Below are positions 12,573 to 25,400 of a DNA stretch of 64,000 nucleotides, piece after piece. How positions within the stretch are numbered: position 1 is the first letter of the stretch; each line of letters opens with the position of its first letter. The translations under genes were made by a program, and so were the position numbers. Source of the stretch: Phylloscopus collybita (taxonomy: Eukaryota > Chordata > Aves > Passeriformes > Phylloscopidae); contig JAJNNQ010000075.1 of the NCBI GenBank assembly GCA_027886175.1, positions 56,791,001-56,855,000 on the forward strand, read 5' to 3'. Below the pieces are notes generated by a model. That model saw nothing but the letters and a program-made list of their open reading frames with translations, searched no databases and was not told the origin of the DNA.

Positions 12573-15500
12573 CAAGTTCTAAATATTTATTCATTTTTCT
12601 ATGACATCAAGGCCAATTCCTTTTTCTCTCTACTAGGAACATAAGGAGGATTTTTTTGTAACCTCTATTTTTTTTCATAAGACATACTAGATTATTCAAA
12701 AATCTTTAGTTGTTCTGTGACTTTATTTCAAGAGAAAGGGTATGTGTTGAAGTTTACAAATGCTCTGTGTTTGTTAAATAGATTTGGATTAAACAAGGTT
12801 CATATTCATGCAACCAAACCAAATTGATTGCTTTCATTACCAAAATGCTCTGTAAAAGTGGAACTTAAATCATGCCTCATTTGTCTTCAGAAAGACACAG
12901 ATTATCTTCATACTCTTGCTTATTGTAGTTTGGGGTTTTTTTGGTGGTTTGTTTTTTTCCCCAAGTCATTTGACAGGGATTTATGGTACAACATAAGCTT
13001 GTGCAGGTAAGATTTTTTTGTCAAATCATACTGCTTTTGTTCAAAACCCTAAATTTATAGCATGACTGTATTAATCTTATATAATTTAGTCTCATGTGAC
13101 AGTATGCAATATGCAAAATTTATATTAATTTTATTACAGTATGAATACTGGACTGATATATTAGGAACATATAGAACAATATTCTACCATGTGTTTCAGT
13201 TTCATCTAATGCAACTTTAAAATGAAATTTGTTGTTCCAGATAGAGCAATTCCTTCTGCACAGAGCTGAACCAGGGTTTATTAAATGCCAGGTTTAAATA
13301 AAAGGGAATATTTCTACAGTGCTGGCCAATTCCTACCTCTGTCTCCCAGCCCAGGTATTATTTCCTCACTCTGATGGTTCTGATGGATGTTGTGCTTGCA
13401 TTCCTCACCTAAGTTCATAGGCCTAGATAGCATTTTTCTGCAGAATGATCTTATGATGATCAAATGATCTTATTTCAATTTCAGTTTGCTATGAAGATTC
13501 AGACAAAGGAAAAGGGGTACTACCTATATTCTGTCCCCACTAGCCTGCATCACTGTAAAGCTGAATGCCCAGGCTCCCTAGCATATAGGGTGCTACTGCC
13601 TATAGTTGCCTATAGCTCAGCTCTTTGGCTTGCTCTAAATAATTTTCTGTTATATTTTAAGTCTCGGATTCCAAATTTCCAAATAAATCATTACATTTAA
13701 TCATGTGAATTGTTAAAATCATGTATGCTGGGAAAAGGAAAAAAAAAAACCCAACTCTAAAATAATTTTGGAGTGAAAATAAAGATGTGGAAGTCCTCTT
13801 TGAGCTATTCCATGCCCTGTTCCCCAGTTTCCTTCCCCTCCCCACCTCCCAACTCCTCAAAGAAAAAGCACCAAATAAAAACAAACAAACAAAAAAAGAA
13901 ACAAAACTTTCAAATGAAATCTGAATAGTCCAGAGACTAGGTAAATAAAAGACATTGCATTTCCCAGTTTTAAGGAACTCTAACATTACATAATGCTCAT
14001 ATTCCATTTATTCTTAATATTATTCCCTCCCAGAAATATATGTATAAATATACCTAAATCTCTCTATCTATATATATAAGGTAATTATATTAGCTAATAT
14101 ATATAATTATTAGCTAACAAATAATATATATATCAGGATATATATAAACCCCACCTAAATCATATTTGTAGCATAAAATTAAAAAAATATATATTTTTCA
14201 TAAATCTATCTGAAGGCTAAACTTGTGATATTGAGCTGATGATTACTGCAGAGAAAAAAAAAATCAGTGTTGTGACAGTGGATATTTTCTGAATATATTT
14301 ATCACAAAACTAGAGAACTGGATAAACATTCAATACAGCACTATTCAGCAGAATCCTTTGTCTATCTTCTTCACTGTTTGCTCAAACTCACCTAGCTGGA
14401 ATACCAAATGTGTGCTCTTGCTTTCTTATTACACGAGATGTGTTTATGAAAGAGGTTTTGCATATTGATCTGGAAGTGCCTTGGATACATAAATAAGAGA
14501 CCAAGTTCAGTGAACAGAGTAGTACATTCTGCTTTCTGCCCTGTGAAAGTAACAGCACCAGTGTTTCCTCTCTTGATTCTCTATAGAGCAGGTCTAGGAA
14601 AAAATCTGCAACATTTTAAGTCCCCCTATTGTTATCAATTTAATCTGCTGAACAAAAAAATTTATAAGCATGAACAGATGAGATGATTCAAAGTATTTCA
14701 TCTAAGATCCTGATTTGAAGATCTTCATGATCAGCAGTTGTGTGGTTTTGCATATGTGTAACTGAAACATGCAAATTACCTTTTTGAGAATTCTTACTCT
14801 CAAGTAAGAATGCACTTAAATTAGTCTAAAATAGGTTTGGCATTTGAGTCAAGATTACATTTTCCAGAATCAGAGCAAAATATGTCCATTAACAGTATAT
14901 AGGCTGCTCTGAAACATGAACTGTACATTAATAAAGTAAATGTAAATGCAAAAGAATGTCGTGTACTTTGACAGAAGAGGGGTTTCAGGTATAAATTGCT
15001 TTTTATTGGTTACTGTTAAAAATAAACTGAAAGCAAAATTCTACTATCCCAACTTCTTTTACAGTGGTTGGCTGAGGCAAGAGAAAAATAAAATAAATAA
15101 ATAATAACTTCAAGACTTACAGGTTTTAATTTATTTCTTCTGAGGATTCATAAAATCATATAACATTATACCATTCAGTACTGGAAACTATTAACATCAA
15201 GGAAAAATCTTACAATTTATTTTATTTTCCTTATAGTCAGAAATTTCACCCAAAGAGAGACAATAGACAATTCCAAAGAGTGGTTGCTGGCTGAACATCT
15301 ATGGATGGACACCCAGTGAGGTACTTTTTTCTCAAAAACAGACAAAAAAGTGATGTGGCTTGCCCATATTACAGTAATAACACCAGATTATAATGAGGAT
15401 GAGCAGTAATTACAGAAATGACATACATTTCAAATGCCACTAGTTTCTCACTAGTTCTGCTCTTTCCCCTATATCTTTTGTTGAGGGGAAAATTTGAAAC

Positions 15501-15647
15501 AGCTGTGGGATGAAAGCCATGTTAGATCAGGATGAGACCCCAGCAGGTGTTTGAGAGTGCTGTTAAGTCTTTGTCTGTGATAGAATCCTGCAGGGTGCAT
15601 ATTTTGGGAAGGAGAGGTGATCCAGACTTGGTACTGGCAGATTTACA
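12573..15647. other. AT-rich non-coding DNA, no gene seen
   Basis: Short frames only. A TA-rich patch with two TTAGCTAA motifs lies at about 14070-14150. A 116-codon minus-strand frame (14007-13657) crosses a low-complexity tract and is not credible as a gene. Confidence 0.65.
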
Positions 15648-15713
15648 GTTAGTCTCAATCATCTTAAAGGCCTTTCTGCAACCTAAATGGTTCTCTGATC
15701 ATATGATTCTATC
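15648..15713 (+). mobile_element. CR1 LINE 3' terminus fragment
   Basis: The motif series CTCAATCATCTTAAAGG, then TTCTGCAACCTAAATGG, then a decayed ATTCTATG-type tail (ATATGATTCTAT) is the hallmark of CR1 3' ends in birds. CR1s are normally truncated at the 5' end, so only the last tens of bases are recognisable. Sequence from about 15510 may be older CR1 3' sequence, but I cannot align it. Confidence 0.75.
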
Positions 15714-18503
15714 TATAAAGTAATTAAATTTTTACCTTCTCACCTAACCATCATTCAGGTGGTTGATAAGAAACCCAGTTAAATAAACCAAAGAGAAATG
15801 GCTTGATACAAAAGTGTCTTTTGCTATCCTTAAAGTCAAGAGGTTCTCTAAGCAAAACAAAATCTTCTATTCTCCTATTAATAAACTATTCATAACACCT
15901 TAGCTTTCTTTGTACTCCTATTAATATCTTCTATAGTTTCTCCTAGCAAAATAGCACACCTACTATAGTGTGATGTCCTCCTAAAATCACAGGCTTCACT
16001 GAAAGCCATCTTTTTGTGAAACTCAACTGCATTTCTTGTTATTATTTCACAATTTGCAATCTGTAGCTTCTTTACCTTCATGCAGTGCTTAATGATAAAC
16101 TCAGGTGCTATTTTTCTTGTATCATAATTACAAAGAATCTTTTCTACTATACTTAACATTTCCTAAGAGCTGGAGAAGTACCTGTGCAATTAATCATCTG
16201 CTCCTATTTCATTCTATGTGATGCTACTGGATTTTAAAGCAAGTTCTGTGTTGTTGGGCAGAATATGCTTTAATACAATTTGGATCAGTCCTAGAATAAT
16301 CCTACAAATTCAGATAATACTATCTCACAGACTTGTGTTCAGAGCCACTTCCAGTCTTAGATTATATATTTGTGTTTTCCTGAATCTGAGTAAGAGAGTT
16401 TGTAGTGAAGAGGAAATTTACAAACACTTCTCCCTGCCTCAGAATCAGTATATTATAAATGTAAAACAGTCTGTTTCAAAATATGAAAAAGATGATAATT
16501 GTGCATTGTTTCAAATAATTTCTTGCACATAAGAATCACAAAATCCATGCTTATGTTGTATAAATATTAAATAAACCAAATAAGTAAATTATTCATCTTG
16601 CTATTAGATGCAAATCTCCCATCTCCCACTGATTTTCTTTCATGTTTGAGCTTCCTAGATCTTTTAATTTGACTTTTTTTTTTCCCCAACCTAGCAACCA
16701 TTTTCCTCATTTGGCCTTTTATTTTTCACCTTCACAATTTGTTTTATACCTTGAACAATATTGCTCTTACAGACTGATTCAGGAATCTTTCCTAATTCAG
16801 GATCTGATCAAAAAGTACATTGAAGTCAGCTGTAATAATCTTTGTACTGGCTCCAGGCAGGTAATATAGAACAGGGTTAAAGATTAATACAGATGAACAT
16901 TTCTTCCCAATCTCTGCTACCAAAGCCACATATTGAAAACAAACAAACAGACAAACAAACAAACTTAAAATTAAAAAAAATCAAGCTTTAATGAAATAAA
17001 ATTGTTCCAAAATTCAGGCTGAACTGACAGAGGTGTTTTGCCTAAAAACATGGTGCTTATTTATTTTTTAAAGTAGAAGAAGACAAAAGGCATTTTGAAA
17101 GTCAACACAGACTTTTATTTTGAAATAAATTTATTTGAAGGTTTTCTAGCTAATACTGAATGAGTTTACAGCTGCAATGCAGAATACTTTTGTGTCCCAC
17201 TGATGAGAGACTAATATAAGCCAAGCTTCTTGTGTTCAACAAATCTGTCACAGCTTTCCCCCTTGTTTGCCTTCACTGGCTATTTCTACTTCTTTCACTG
17301 CTCACCTTCTACCCTGCCTTGCATTTTCCTTAAAATTCTTACTGTTTATAATATATAATTTGTATGTGTTGGAAATTAAGCATCCTTGTTCTCCTTTACT
17401 TTCTTGAAGCGTTTATCAGCAAATGCCTGTATCTCTTCATATTACTTAAGATGCACATACCTATGAATTACTATCTAGTGAAATATTCTGAATATGTTTT
17501 TCTGTGTAGAATACTATTCGCACTTGTTGGAAATTTTTTTTTTCATATAAATTCCCTAAATCCTATCCTGTGTGCAATCACATATATTGTTTCAGCTAAG
17601 TTCTACTCAGGTTCAGTGAAAATTCTTCCTCTTAGATTTTTGCTAAATAAATTCTCCAAACCCTTCTCGTAACACTCTTGGATTAAATTGGTTGGGGCTT
17701 TTCCACCCTATTTCAATATTTGTTCCGTGAGATCAATAAACTGGTTTTCCAGCCTTTGTGGCCTGAGATCATGTAGACTACCTACATTTTGAGGGGCTTA
17801 TCTGTCTTCTGGGTTCTGTTTTGTCCTTTCTTTTGTGCTCATTTGGATATTTTTGTCTGTGAGTTCTATATTGCCATCTGTGACCTCACGTGAAAAACAT
17901 TCTCCAGTCATTAAACACGTTGATCCTTCACGTAATTAAGGTATGGGTGTACAACACTAGACAGAAACTGACAGATGTCACTGCCATAAATGACATTTGA
18001 GCAATCAAAGTTTAAAATACTTGAGCATTTAACATTCTGTTACTATACCCATCTCAGTAGTTTCTAAGTATTTATTTAAGAGTCTCTGTGAGCAGCATAT
18101 GGATGTGTATTTCTGTTGCAGTATGTATTGAACATCAGGGTGTTACTGCCAAAAATACCATATGCAGTTGTCTCTGTTGAAGGTGTATATCTTAGCAGTC
18201 TCAAGGTGGAACAGAATTTTGAAGTTTTTAAGAGTTATAAGCAAGATTACTTTAGTCCTCTATTGTAGAAATTCCTCATTGTCACTGTATTGTTTTTCCT
18301 TCTGAACTTTCTTTTATGAAACCTTATTCCATAGAAATAATACATCATTTTCTATAGATACAGGTACTTTGCCTTTTGAATAGTCTTCCTTCCCATTTCA
18401 GTTTAGCCCAAGTGCAAGAAAAGTTGAAGTGGAAAAAAGTGTCTGCAAGTGTCTGCATAACTGTCCCTGCTTCTCTCTGCAGATATATATGTAATTAGAT
18501 ACT
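15714..18503. other. AT-rich non-coding DNA, no gene seen
   Basis: Frames reach about 104 codons at most and none is recognisable. A small (CAAA)n tract lies near 16937-16963. A piece with AATAAA near 17735 in a TTGGTTGGGG-to-TGTGGCCTGAG context could be an old LTR remnant, but this is too weak to call. Confidence 0.6.
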
Positions 18504-19087
18504 TGTTTTGGATGGGAGCAAGTTAATTTTCTTCCTAGCAGCTCATACATTGCAGTGTTTTGGATCTGTGGCAAAAACAGTGATGATAACACGTTGCTAA
18601 GTGGTTCTCACATAGAGTCAAGGCCTTCAATGTTTCACGCTGCACACCTTCAGGAAGTAGACTGAGGATGCACAGGAATCTGGGAGGGGACACAGCAGGG
18701 ACAGCTGACCCAAACTGACCAGAGGAATATTCCATACCATATGGCACTGTGCTCAGCAAACAGAGCTGTGGGGAAGAAGGGGGGATATTCAGAGTTACAA
18801 TATTTGTCTTCACATTTATCTGTTATGTGTGATGAGGTCCTGCTTTCCTGGAAATGGTTAGACATGTACCCATGCCCATGGGAATTAGTGAATTAACTCC
18901 TTCTGCATGCAACTTTTGATTTGCTTATTAAACTGTCTTTATCTCAATGCACAAATTTTCTTACTTTTACCTTGAATTTTTATTATTTTTATATTTTCTA
19001 TTACAATATTAATATATTACCCTTTACCCCATCCCACTTCAGGGGAAGTGAGCCAACAGTTACATTTACCAGGGCTCACCCACAACA
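18504..19087 (+). mobile_element. Solo LTR of an avian endogenous retrovirus, family B
   Basis: It begins TGTTTTGGATGGGAGCAAG and ends ACCCACAACA, giving imperfect terminal inverted repeats (TGTTTTGGAT against TGTTGTGGGT). The order of motifs fits a common bird LTR as I recall it: AGTTAATTTTCTTCCTAGCAG, GGGAGGGGACACAGC, GACAGCTGACCCAAACTG, ATATTCCATACCATATGGCA, then ATTAAACTGTCTTTATCTCA, then CCCCATCCCAC. The motif ATTAAA (18927-18932) probably serves as the poly(A) signal. Flanking 5-mers (ATACT and AAGTT) do not match, so the target duplication has decayed or my borders are slightly off. There is no internal retroviral sequence. Confidence 0.88.
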
Positions 19088-22000
19088 AAGTTATATCTAT
19101 ACATCAACTATCTTTCAGCAACTTTCAACAAGTAAAGTTGTTGAAAGAAATATCATACAACATTTTCCTGTTTTGCCAGATAGTACTAACATTATGTCAT
19201 TCTCCCAGGGTTCTTCTGATGCCTAAAGATTGTTTATCTTTTTAGATACTTTTCATATATTTGTAGTGTTGTAGACTGTTAATACATGGTTATAAAGCTC
19301 TTGGTATTTTTCCTACCCTTTCTCTTAGATTTTAGAATAATAAGCTAACCTTTCTAATGCATGCTTGGAATTCTGTTAGGTCTTATTCTTAAGACGACTG
19401 ACAAGGACACTTTGTTTTCTACTAGAATTGAGAAGACATAACAAGAAGTGGTACAAAGTCCCTAGAACAACTCCAGTGGAGCAGAACATGGGGGAAATAA
19501 CCTAGCCAATAGATTGGACAATATTTTTTAGATAAATTAATTAAATAACCTTATAACAATTGTAGAAATACTGTATCACATAGGCATATAGTCATATTGT
19601 GCACTTGAAAGCTTTCAATGAAAGACTTGCTTTTATCATTTTAACACTGTTTAGAAAGGTTTTGTGTTTTATTCCACACAACTCTTCATTGGCTCACCAG
19701 TCCCTACTTGTCACTTAGGTGAAAGACAGCAAACATTACAGGGCAATAGTCTTCATTCAGCCGCTTCAGTTCAGTTAATAACTTTAAAAAAACCAATCAA
19801 AATTTGCAGAAAGGAGCCCCAAAATACTGGTTGTTTCTAGTTTGTTCTTTTGTTCATTCCTTTTCTTTGCATATTGGACTCTATGCTTAAATGTTGTTCT
19901 TGACATGGATAAGCCATGGGAACAAGGCTCTACTGAGTGATGATATTCAAACAAAAAGACATGTAAACATCTGAAATTTGTTTAAAGTGACAACTAATGA
20001 TGATAGTATACCACATGAAATCTATAGCCACTCCACGTAGAGGGTATAAGCACCCATCTTTCTCTTTGTCTCTCAGCTCCATCTCTTTGTCCATCATCCA
20101 TCCATCCATCCATCCATCCATCCATCCATCCATCCATCATACATTTAGCATATCATATCATGTGTCTGTTATTTTGATTTTTCTTTCCATCAGTAGATAG
20201 AAGTCAATAAATAATTGTTGTTAATAGTTTATGTATTTAAGTTTTTGAAGAAGTCTTGTCCAAACAAAACCTGTTATTTCCTTTACGTAAGATTTTATTT
20301 TGTAGTTGTTGCTAAGGATTTGTCTGGTTTCTTATCCAGAATTTATGTGCTTGCTCTTTGGGGATATACGACCTTTTCAGCTCCATGATATACTTGACAA
20401 TTCAGAAGTGCTGTAGCAGGTAATGGTTTCTCAGTCAACAGAAAGTTTTACTCATGAAATGGGGTGGTTTTTTTCCAGTTTTTCTGTTTGGGAATAAATA
20501 TCCAAGTGGTATAAACATTTTGTTAACATGCTAATATAATATCAAGTGTTTCCGATGGCTTTGAATATTTTTGTAATTTTATGCCATAATTTCTAAATGA
20601 AAAATTCCTATGAATTTCACTCTGCTGATATCTTTATAGACAGACCATGGGAAACAGGACTTTTAGAATATCTGATAAATATTTATTACAATCAAATTAT
20701 AACTATTTCTGTTCTAGCCTGCCAGGCTCCAGCTGAAGTCCTGGTCTAAAGGTTCTCCACAGATCTCTAGAAAGAAATTTTTTTTCAGTGCTAATTTACT
20801 TTTTTTTAGCTCCATTTTATACAGAAGTCACAAAGCCCAGAGTTCTGCTGCCCTCTGAATCTCTCTTAGCCAGAGAGGCACGTAGTCCCTGGATCTCTTC
20901 TGATTAAAGGCAATATAACTTTAATTGCAGTATGCTGCAATCTGTTTTAATTTTTGATAGCAGACCACTGCGCTTCAGTCACTATTGCACACTTAAACCA
21001 ATTTGCAGTGTCACTAATATTATTTTTAGTGAAGTGGGATGAAGTTATAGTTGATGTAAAACTTGGCAGCATAGCTTAACTATACTTTTCAAAGATTTAA
21101 CTTATCCTTTGTGAGACTTTGCTTTGTGACCAACATATTTCCCCAAATCTCACATAAGCCTTAAATCTTAAAATGCTCTGGAAATACATAGAAGCAAAAT
21201 TGTTACAGAGTGATGTCTACACAGGCCAATGTCATGAAAAAAATTAAATGCACAATTAATTACTTTATTCCAAATAACATCCTGATTGTTGGACCTTAAG
21301 GCTTTTGGTTTCATGCTGTCGTCTATTTGAGGGATTTTTTTATTTATTTAAGTGATCAAAAGTGGTTTTTTTTATTTGGTGTAGCTGCAGCAGAGTACAT
21401 AGCCAAGACCCCTGAATAGTTAATGCTACCTTTTATCCTTTATAATTTTCTTTTATGAGATAAGGGATTGTTCATTTGAGTTCCTCTAATCCTCATAATA
21501 TCTTGGCCATTATTACAAATCCTAGCTTTTTGGGTAGCATCTAATTTCTTATTAATCTCATGAGTGCTGGAGGAATCTTGTTAAATTAAAATGAAGCATC
21601 CCTTTTTGCCCACAATTTCATTTGTAATTCAGTACTTTAAGTATCAAAAAAATATAGACTATTAGTTGTGAATTCAGTCTGCATATTCTTAGTTATAGGC
21701 TTTTTAATTTTGCAGATATGTGCCATATACTAATGTCTATAACAAGACATGACAGGCAGGGTGCTATTGTTTATTAAATGAACCTTTCTTCCTGGGAAAG
21801 AAACTTATGAAATAAAAAATTCTATTGCAACGGTAGTTAGTGTCATAAGCAACTTCATTATTTTCTTGTACTCAATTGTACTGTCAGTAATAATTTTTAG
21901 GAATTTAGACTTAGTGATACAATTCCACGCATTTTTTCCACACTTACCTCATTAACTGATGTCCCAACATTACCTAAAAGGAAAACCACACTGCAAGTAC

Positions 22001-22499
22001 TACGGACTTCATGACCACAGAGCCCTAGGAATTCTCTCTAATACTAAGATGTAGAGATGTAGCTCTCCTTGCATATTTGTTTTGCACTAGAGAAAATTAA
22101 TGGAGATAATATGAAATGAAATTATTTGGGTTTGTTTTTTTGTTGTTGTTGTTTTGTTTTGTTTTGCTTTAATAGTAGTTGTGTTTCCTTTTAAGTGGGT
22201 AGAGCCTGATCTTCTGAAGACAATTAAGGAGAGATGTATGATCAATGTCTGCTTGATTAGCATAGGCCACAAGTCACATGTTTTTAGTTTTCTATTTTGA
22301 AACTGTCTCTCTGTACCTCCATTGCCTCTGCTTTATATTAGTGACTGCAAGACTTTCAAATTTTGCCCACACAGTCTTGGGAATTGAATTCCATTCCATT
22401 TCTTGTGTAAAAATACATCTATGTCTGAACTTTTGAACTTGAAGGCATCCAGTCGAACTGATATGTAAAAGCAAAGAAATGTCAAACACCTTGAAATTA
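19088..22499. other. AT-rich non-coding DNA, no gene seen
   Basis: Only short frames and the (CATC)n microsatellite at 20095 occur. A GC-richer patch at about 20710-20900 has no recognised motif. A (TTG)n/(TTTTG)n tract lies at 22135-22170. Confidence 0.65.
20095..20138. repeat. (CATC)11 tetranucleotide microsatellite
   Basis: Eleven uninterrupted CATC units are visible, which is a likely polymorphic marker. Open frames through it on both strands encode only serine/isoleucine/histidine/proline or aspartate/glycine/tryptophan/methionine repeats and are artefacts. Confidence 0.95.
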
Positions 22500-25400
22500 T
22501 ACCTGCATGAAGCAGGAAGTCCTGGGGTCCCACTCAGAGCTCCTCAGTCTGTAAATGGTTATGCTAAACAGCCCTTATCTTTGAATTATTCCAGAGTTTC
22601 CTGCTTTAAAATAAACGGAAATGTGGTCCCACTGTCTAGAATGATGCCACCACAGTGAGCAGTCCTTTGGGGCTGTTGTTTGATGAAAGGATAAAGAAGG
22701 GGGAGTGGATGAGCAAGGGGAGGTAGTAGCAGTGGTTGGCCATCTTTCATGTGATGAGAAAACCAAGAGATTTGGGAGAAGACAGACAGGAACTAGGTTT
22801 TGGGAACAAGGTTCTTCTACCCCAGTGATTCCTTTTCCTACCTGTCTGAAAATACCTTCTGCTCCCAGCTGTTTTCTAATCTCTCTGGTCATTTGTATTG
22901 GTCAGGCTGAAATCTCTAAATGCATTGTTGGCCAAAGAATCCAAAAGGGACAACAGGCCAACATTGCAATGACACGGAATGTCCATAGCCCAGATGTGAC
23001 AGGCATGGAGAGCTGCTTGCAGTGTCCTGGGACAAGTTAAATGCACAAGAGCATCACAGGGTTATGCAGGACTCAGACAATACACTGAGATTTTTCCTGC
23101 ATGCCTGTGTTGAGTAGGGAGTGCTCCCGTTGGGGCTCCTTTGCATTTACATTTGCAGCTTAAAGATCAGTTTTACAAAACAAACATGGCCTTGGGATAA
23201 ACATAGATATGGCCTCAGCAATGGGCTAAGAGTAAGGTAAGGTAACACAAGGTAAAGTTAACTATCTTGACATATACATAGATAGTGTAAGTGTGGTAAA
23301 TAAAAAACTGGTTTTTCTGGCTTATACATCGAAATAAAGGGTCAGTGTTCCCATTTGAAGTGTGATTTTTTTTTTCATATTGTTAGCAAAAGCATTATAT
23401 TTCCTATATGATAAGAATATGAATAAATACTGGTTAACATTTCTTGAGGTTCAGTGTTTTAAATACGTCTCCTTTTTACATGACCTCTGTTAATGAAATG
23501 ATTTCAACCTTGTGAGAAAATTCATATTTTATTCTGTTGAAGAGATAGAGAATATCTTGTAATACATCTGGCAAGAGGAGATAGCAGGGTTTTTAATAGA
23601 AGAGATTTGAGAAACTTGCCTTGTAGCTCAAAACCACCCCCAAAACCAAACCAAACCAAGAAAACAAACAAAACCCACACTGTCACATTAGAAGAAGTAA
23701 AAAACAGAAGGAGAGTAGTTGAATCAAAAAAGACAATGCCAGCAAATGAGCACAACCTGGCCATTAATAATTTAGGCTGGACTTGAGACAAAAATTTTCA
23801 CTCTCTTGAATGATGACATTTCTGGAACAGATTGCAGCAGAAACAGTGGGAACTACACAGTGCAGTTCAACAATTTAAAATTAGGCTTGGAAAAAATTAT
23901 AGGGTCATCTACTTCACTTAGGATAGAACTTGAAGAATTAGCATGTCTGTTTATGCTACTAGATGATTCACCTCTATGAAGTGTAATTAAATAGTGCAAT
24001 GAGCCTATCAGATAGCATTTCAATAGTAGTGTTTTCTGAGGGCAATACTACCTCTTGGCTTACAATTTTTTTCTTTGTTGACCAGGAAATTTTAAAATTT
24101 AAGTTTCTTCATCTTTAGATTGTATTTTACTGAGTCCTTCTAATAATAGTTAAATCAATAAATTTAAAAATTTTATTAATACTTTTATTTTCCCCATCTG
24201 AAAAAAAATGGAAGATAAAAATATCATGAGGATTTTGTCCAGGAATTATCTGGAAAAGAAGCTACTATTCAGGTTCATCCATATATGAAATTGATAATAT
24301 TTCAGGAGAATGTATTATGTGTTTGAAGTATCATTCTTAAACAGTTAATTATTTAGCTAACCAACAGAATAACACAGTAAGAAAAACCAAGAAAATTCTT
24401 TTAAGTCATTCTGAAATCATTCCAGAGAGCAAACTCTTCAGAGAATTCTCTTTCAGTTCATACAAAGTTACACGTATTTTAGTGTGAATCAATCCACTGA
24501 ATGCACACAGCCAGAACAGTTTCGTCAATGAGAATTTCTGTAGAGGAATTAGTTTATCTGATAAACCCCTTTTATTTAAGTTTAATTTCAACAGTGATCA
24601 CCTCATAAAAGGCTAATAATATTCAGGTTTTTGTCATTCTTTCTCATTTACATTTGAGACACATAAGTTTGGTTTTTTTTGGTCTGTAAATGAGAACAGT
24701 TGAGAAAAGTGATTTTAGACTCTAATAGCATAAGCTTATGCTGTAAAGTGACTTTTTACAATAAATTATCTTCCATTTCCTAATATAAACTGATCCAGTT
24801 ATTCTACTCCCCACCAGAGTTATTGTTTATATCTTTGCACAGCAAGCTTCTGCTATTTGTATTCATCACTTTGAATCACTTTGAATATTAAATACCCCAA
24901 ACCTCCATTCCTGATGATTTTATCAAAGACATTCCTTCAGTCCTACTGTTTAACTTTTCTACAGCCAAGTGATTTTTAATCACTTTTTCACCATCTTTGT
25001 AAGTCCTTATTTCTAGATTTACACTATATTAATTTTATTAATACTCCTCTTGTGTAATATTATGTCAAATATTAAATTGAAATAAAATTGCCTCCTATAT
25101 TTTTTCCTTATTTATATGAAAGAAATTAATGAGATTGCAGGATCTATTTTTGCATGTCTTCCTTTAAGTGTCCTTGTGATTACATGTTTTCTTGATCATT
25201 TCCTCAAAACTAATCCTAAAGCTTTACACATCTTAGTTACACAGGTTTTTATACCATTAGAAAATAGAAAAAATGGGATTGACAGCTCAGAAAATGTGTG
25301 ATTTCTATCTCTTCTGATTTAAGACTTATTAAAAATCCTTGTCATTACACTTGCAATTTCCTGTGGCAGCTGTCTCTGTGATTTAGAAGTGGAAATTATC

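Noticed and set aside
15150..15200. CATAAAATCATATAACATTATA as a minus-strand CR1 tail
   Set aside because: Resemblance to the antisense CR1 tail is limited to a few bases and no further CR1 sequence follows.
17690..17780. AATAAA in LTR-like context
   Set aside because: No TG/CA ends, TATA box or family match could be found.
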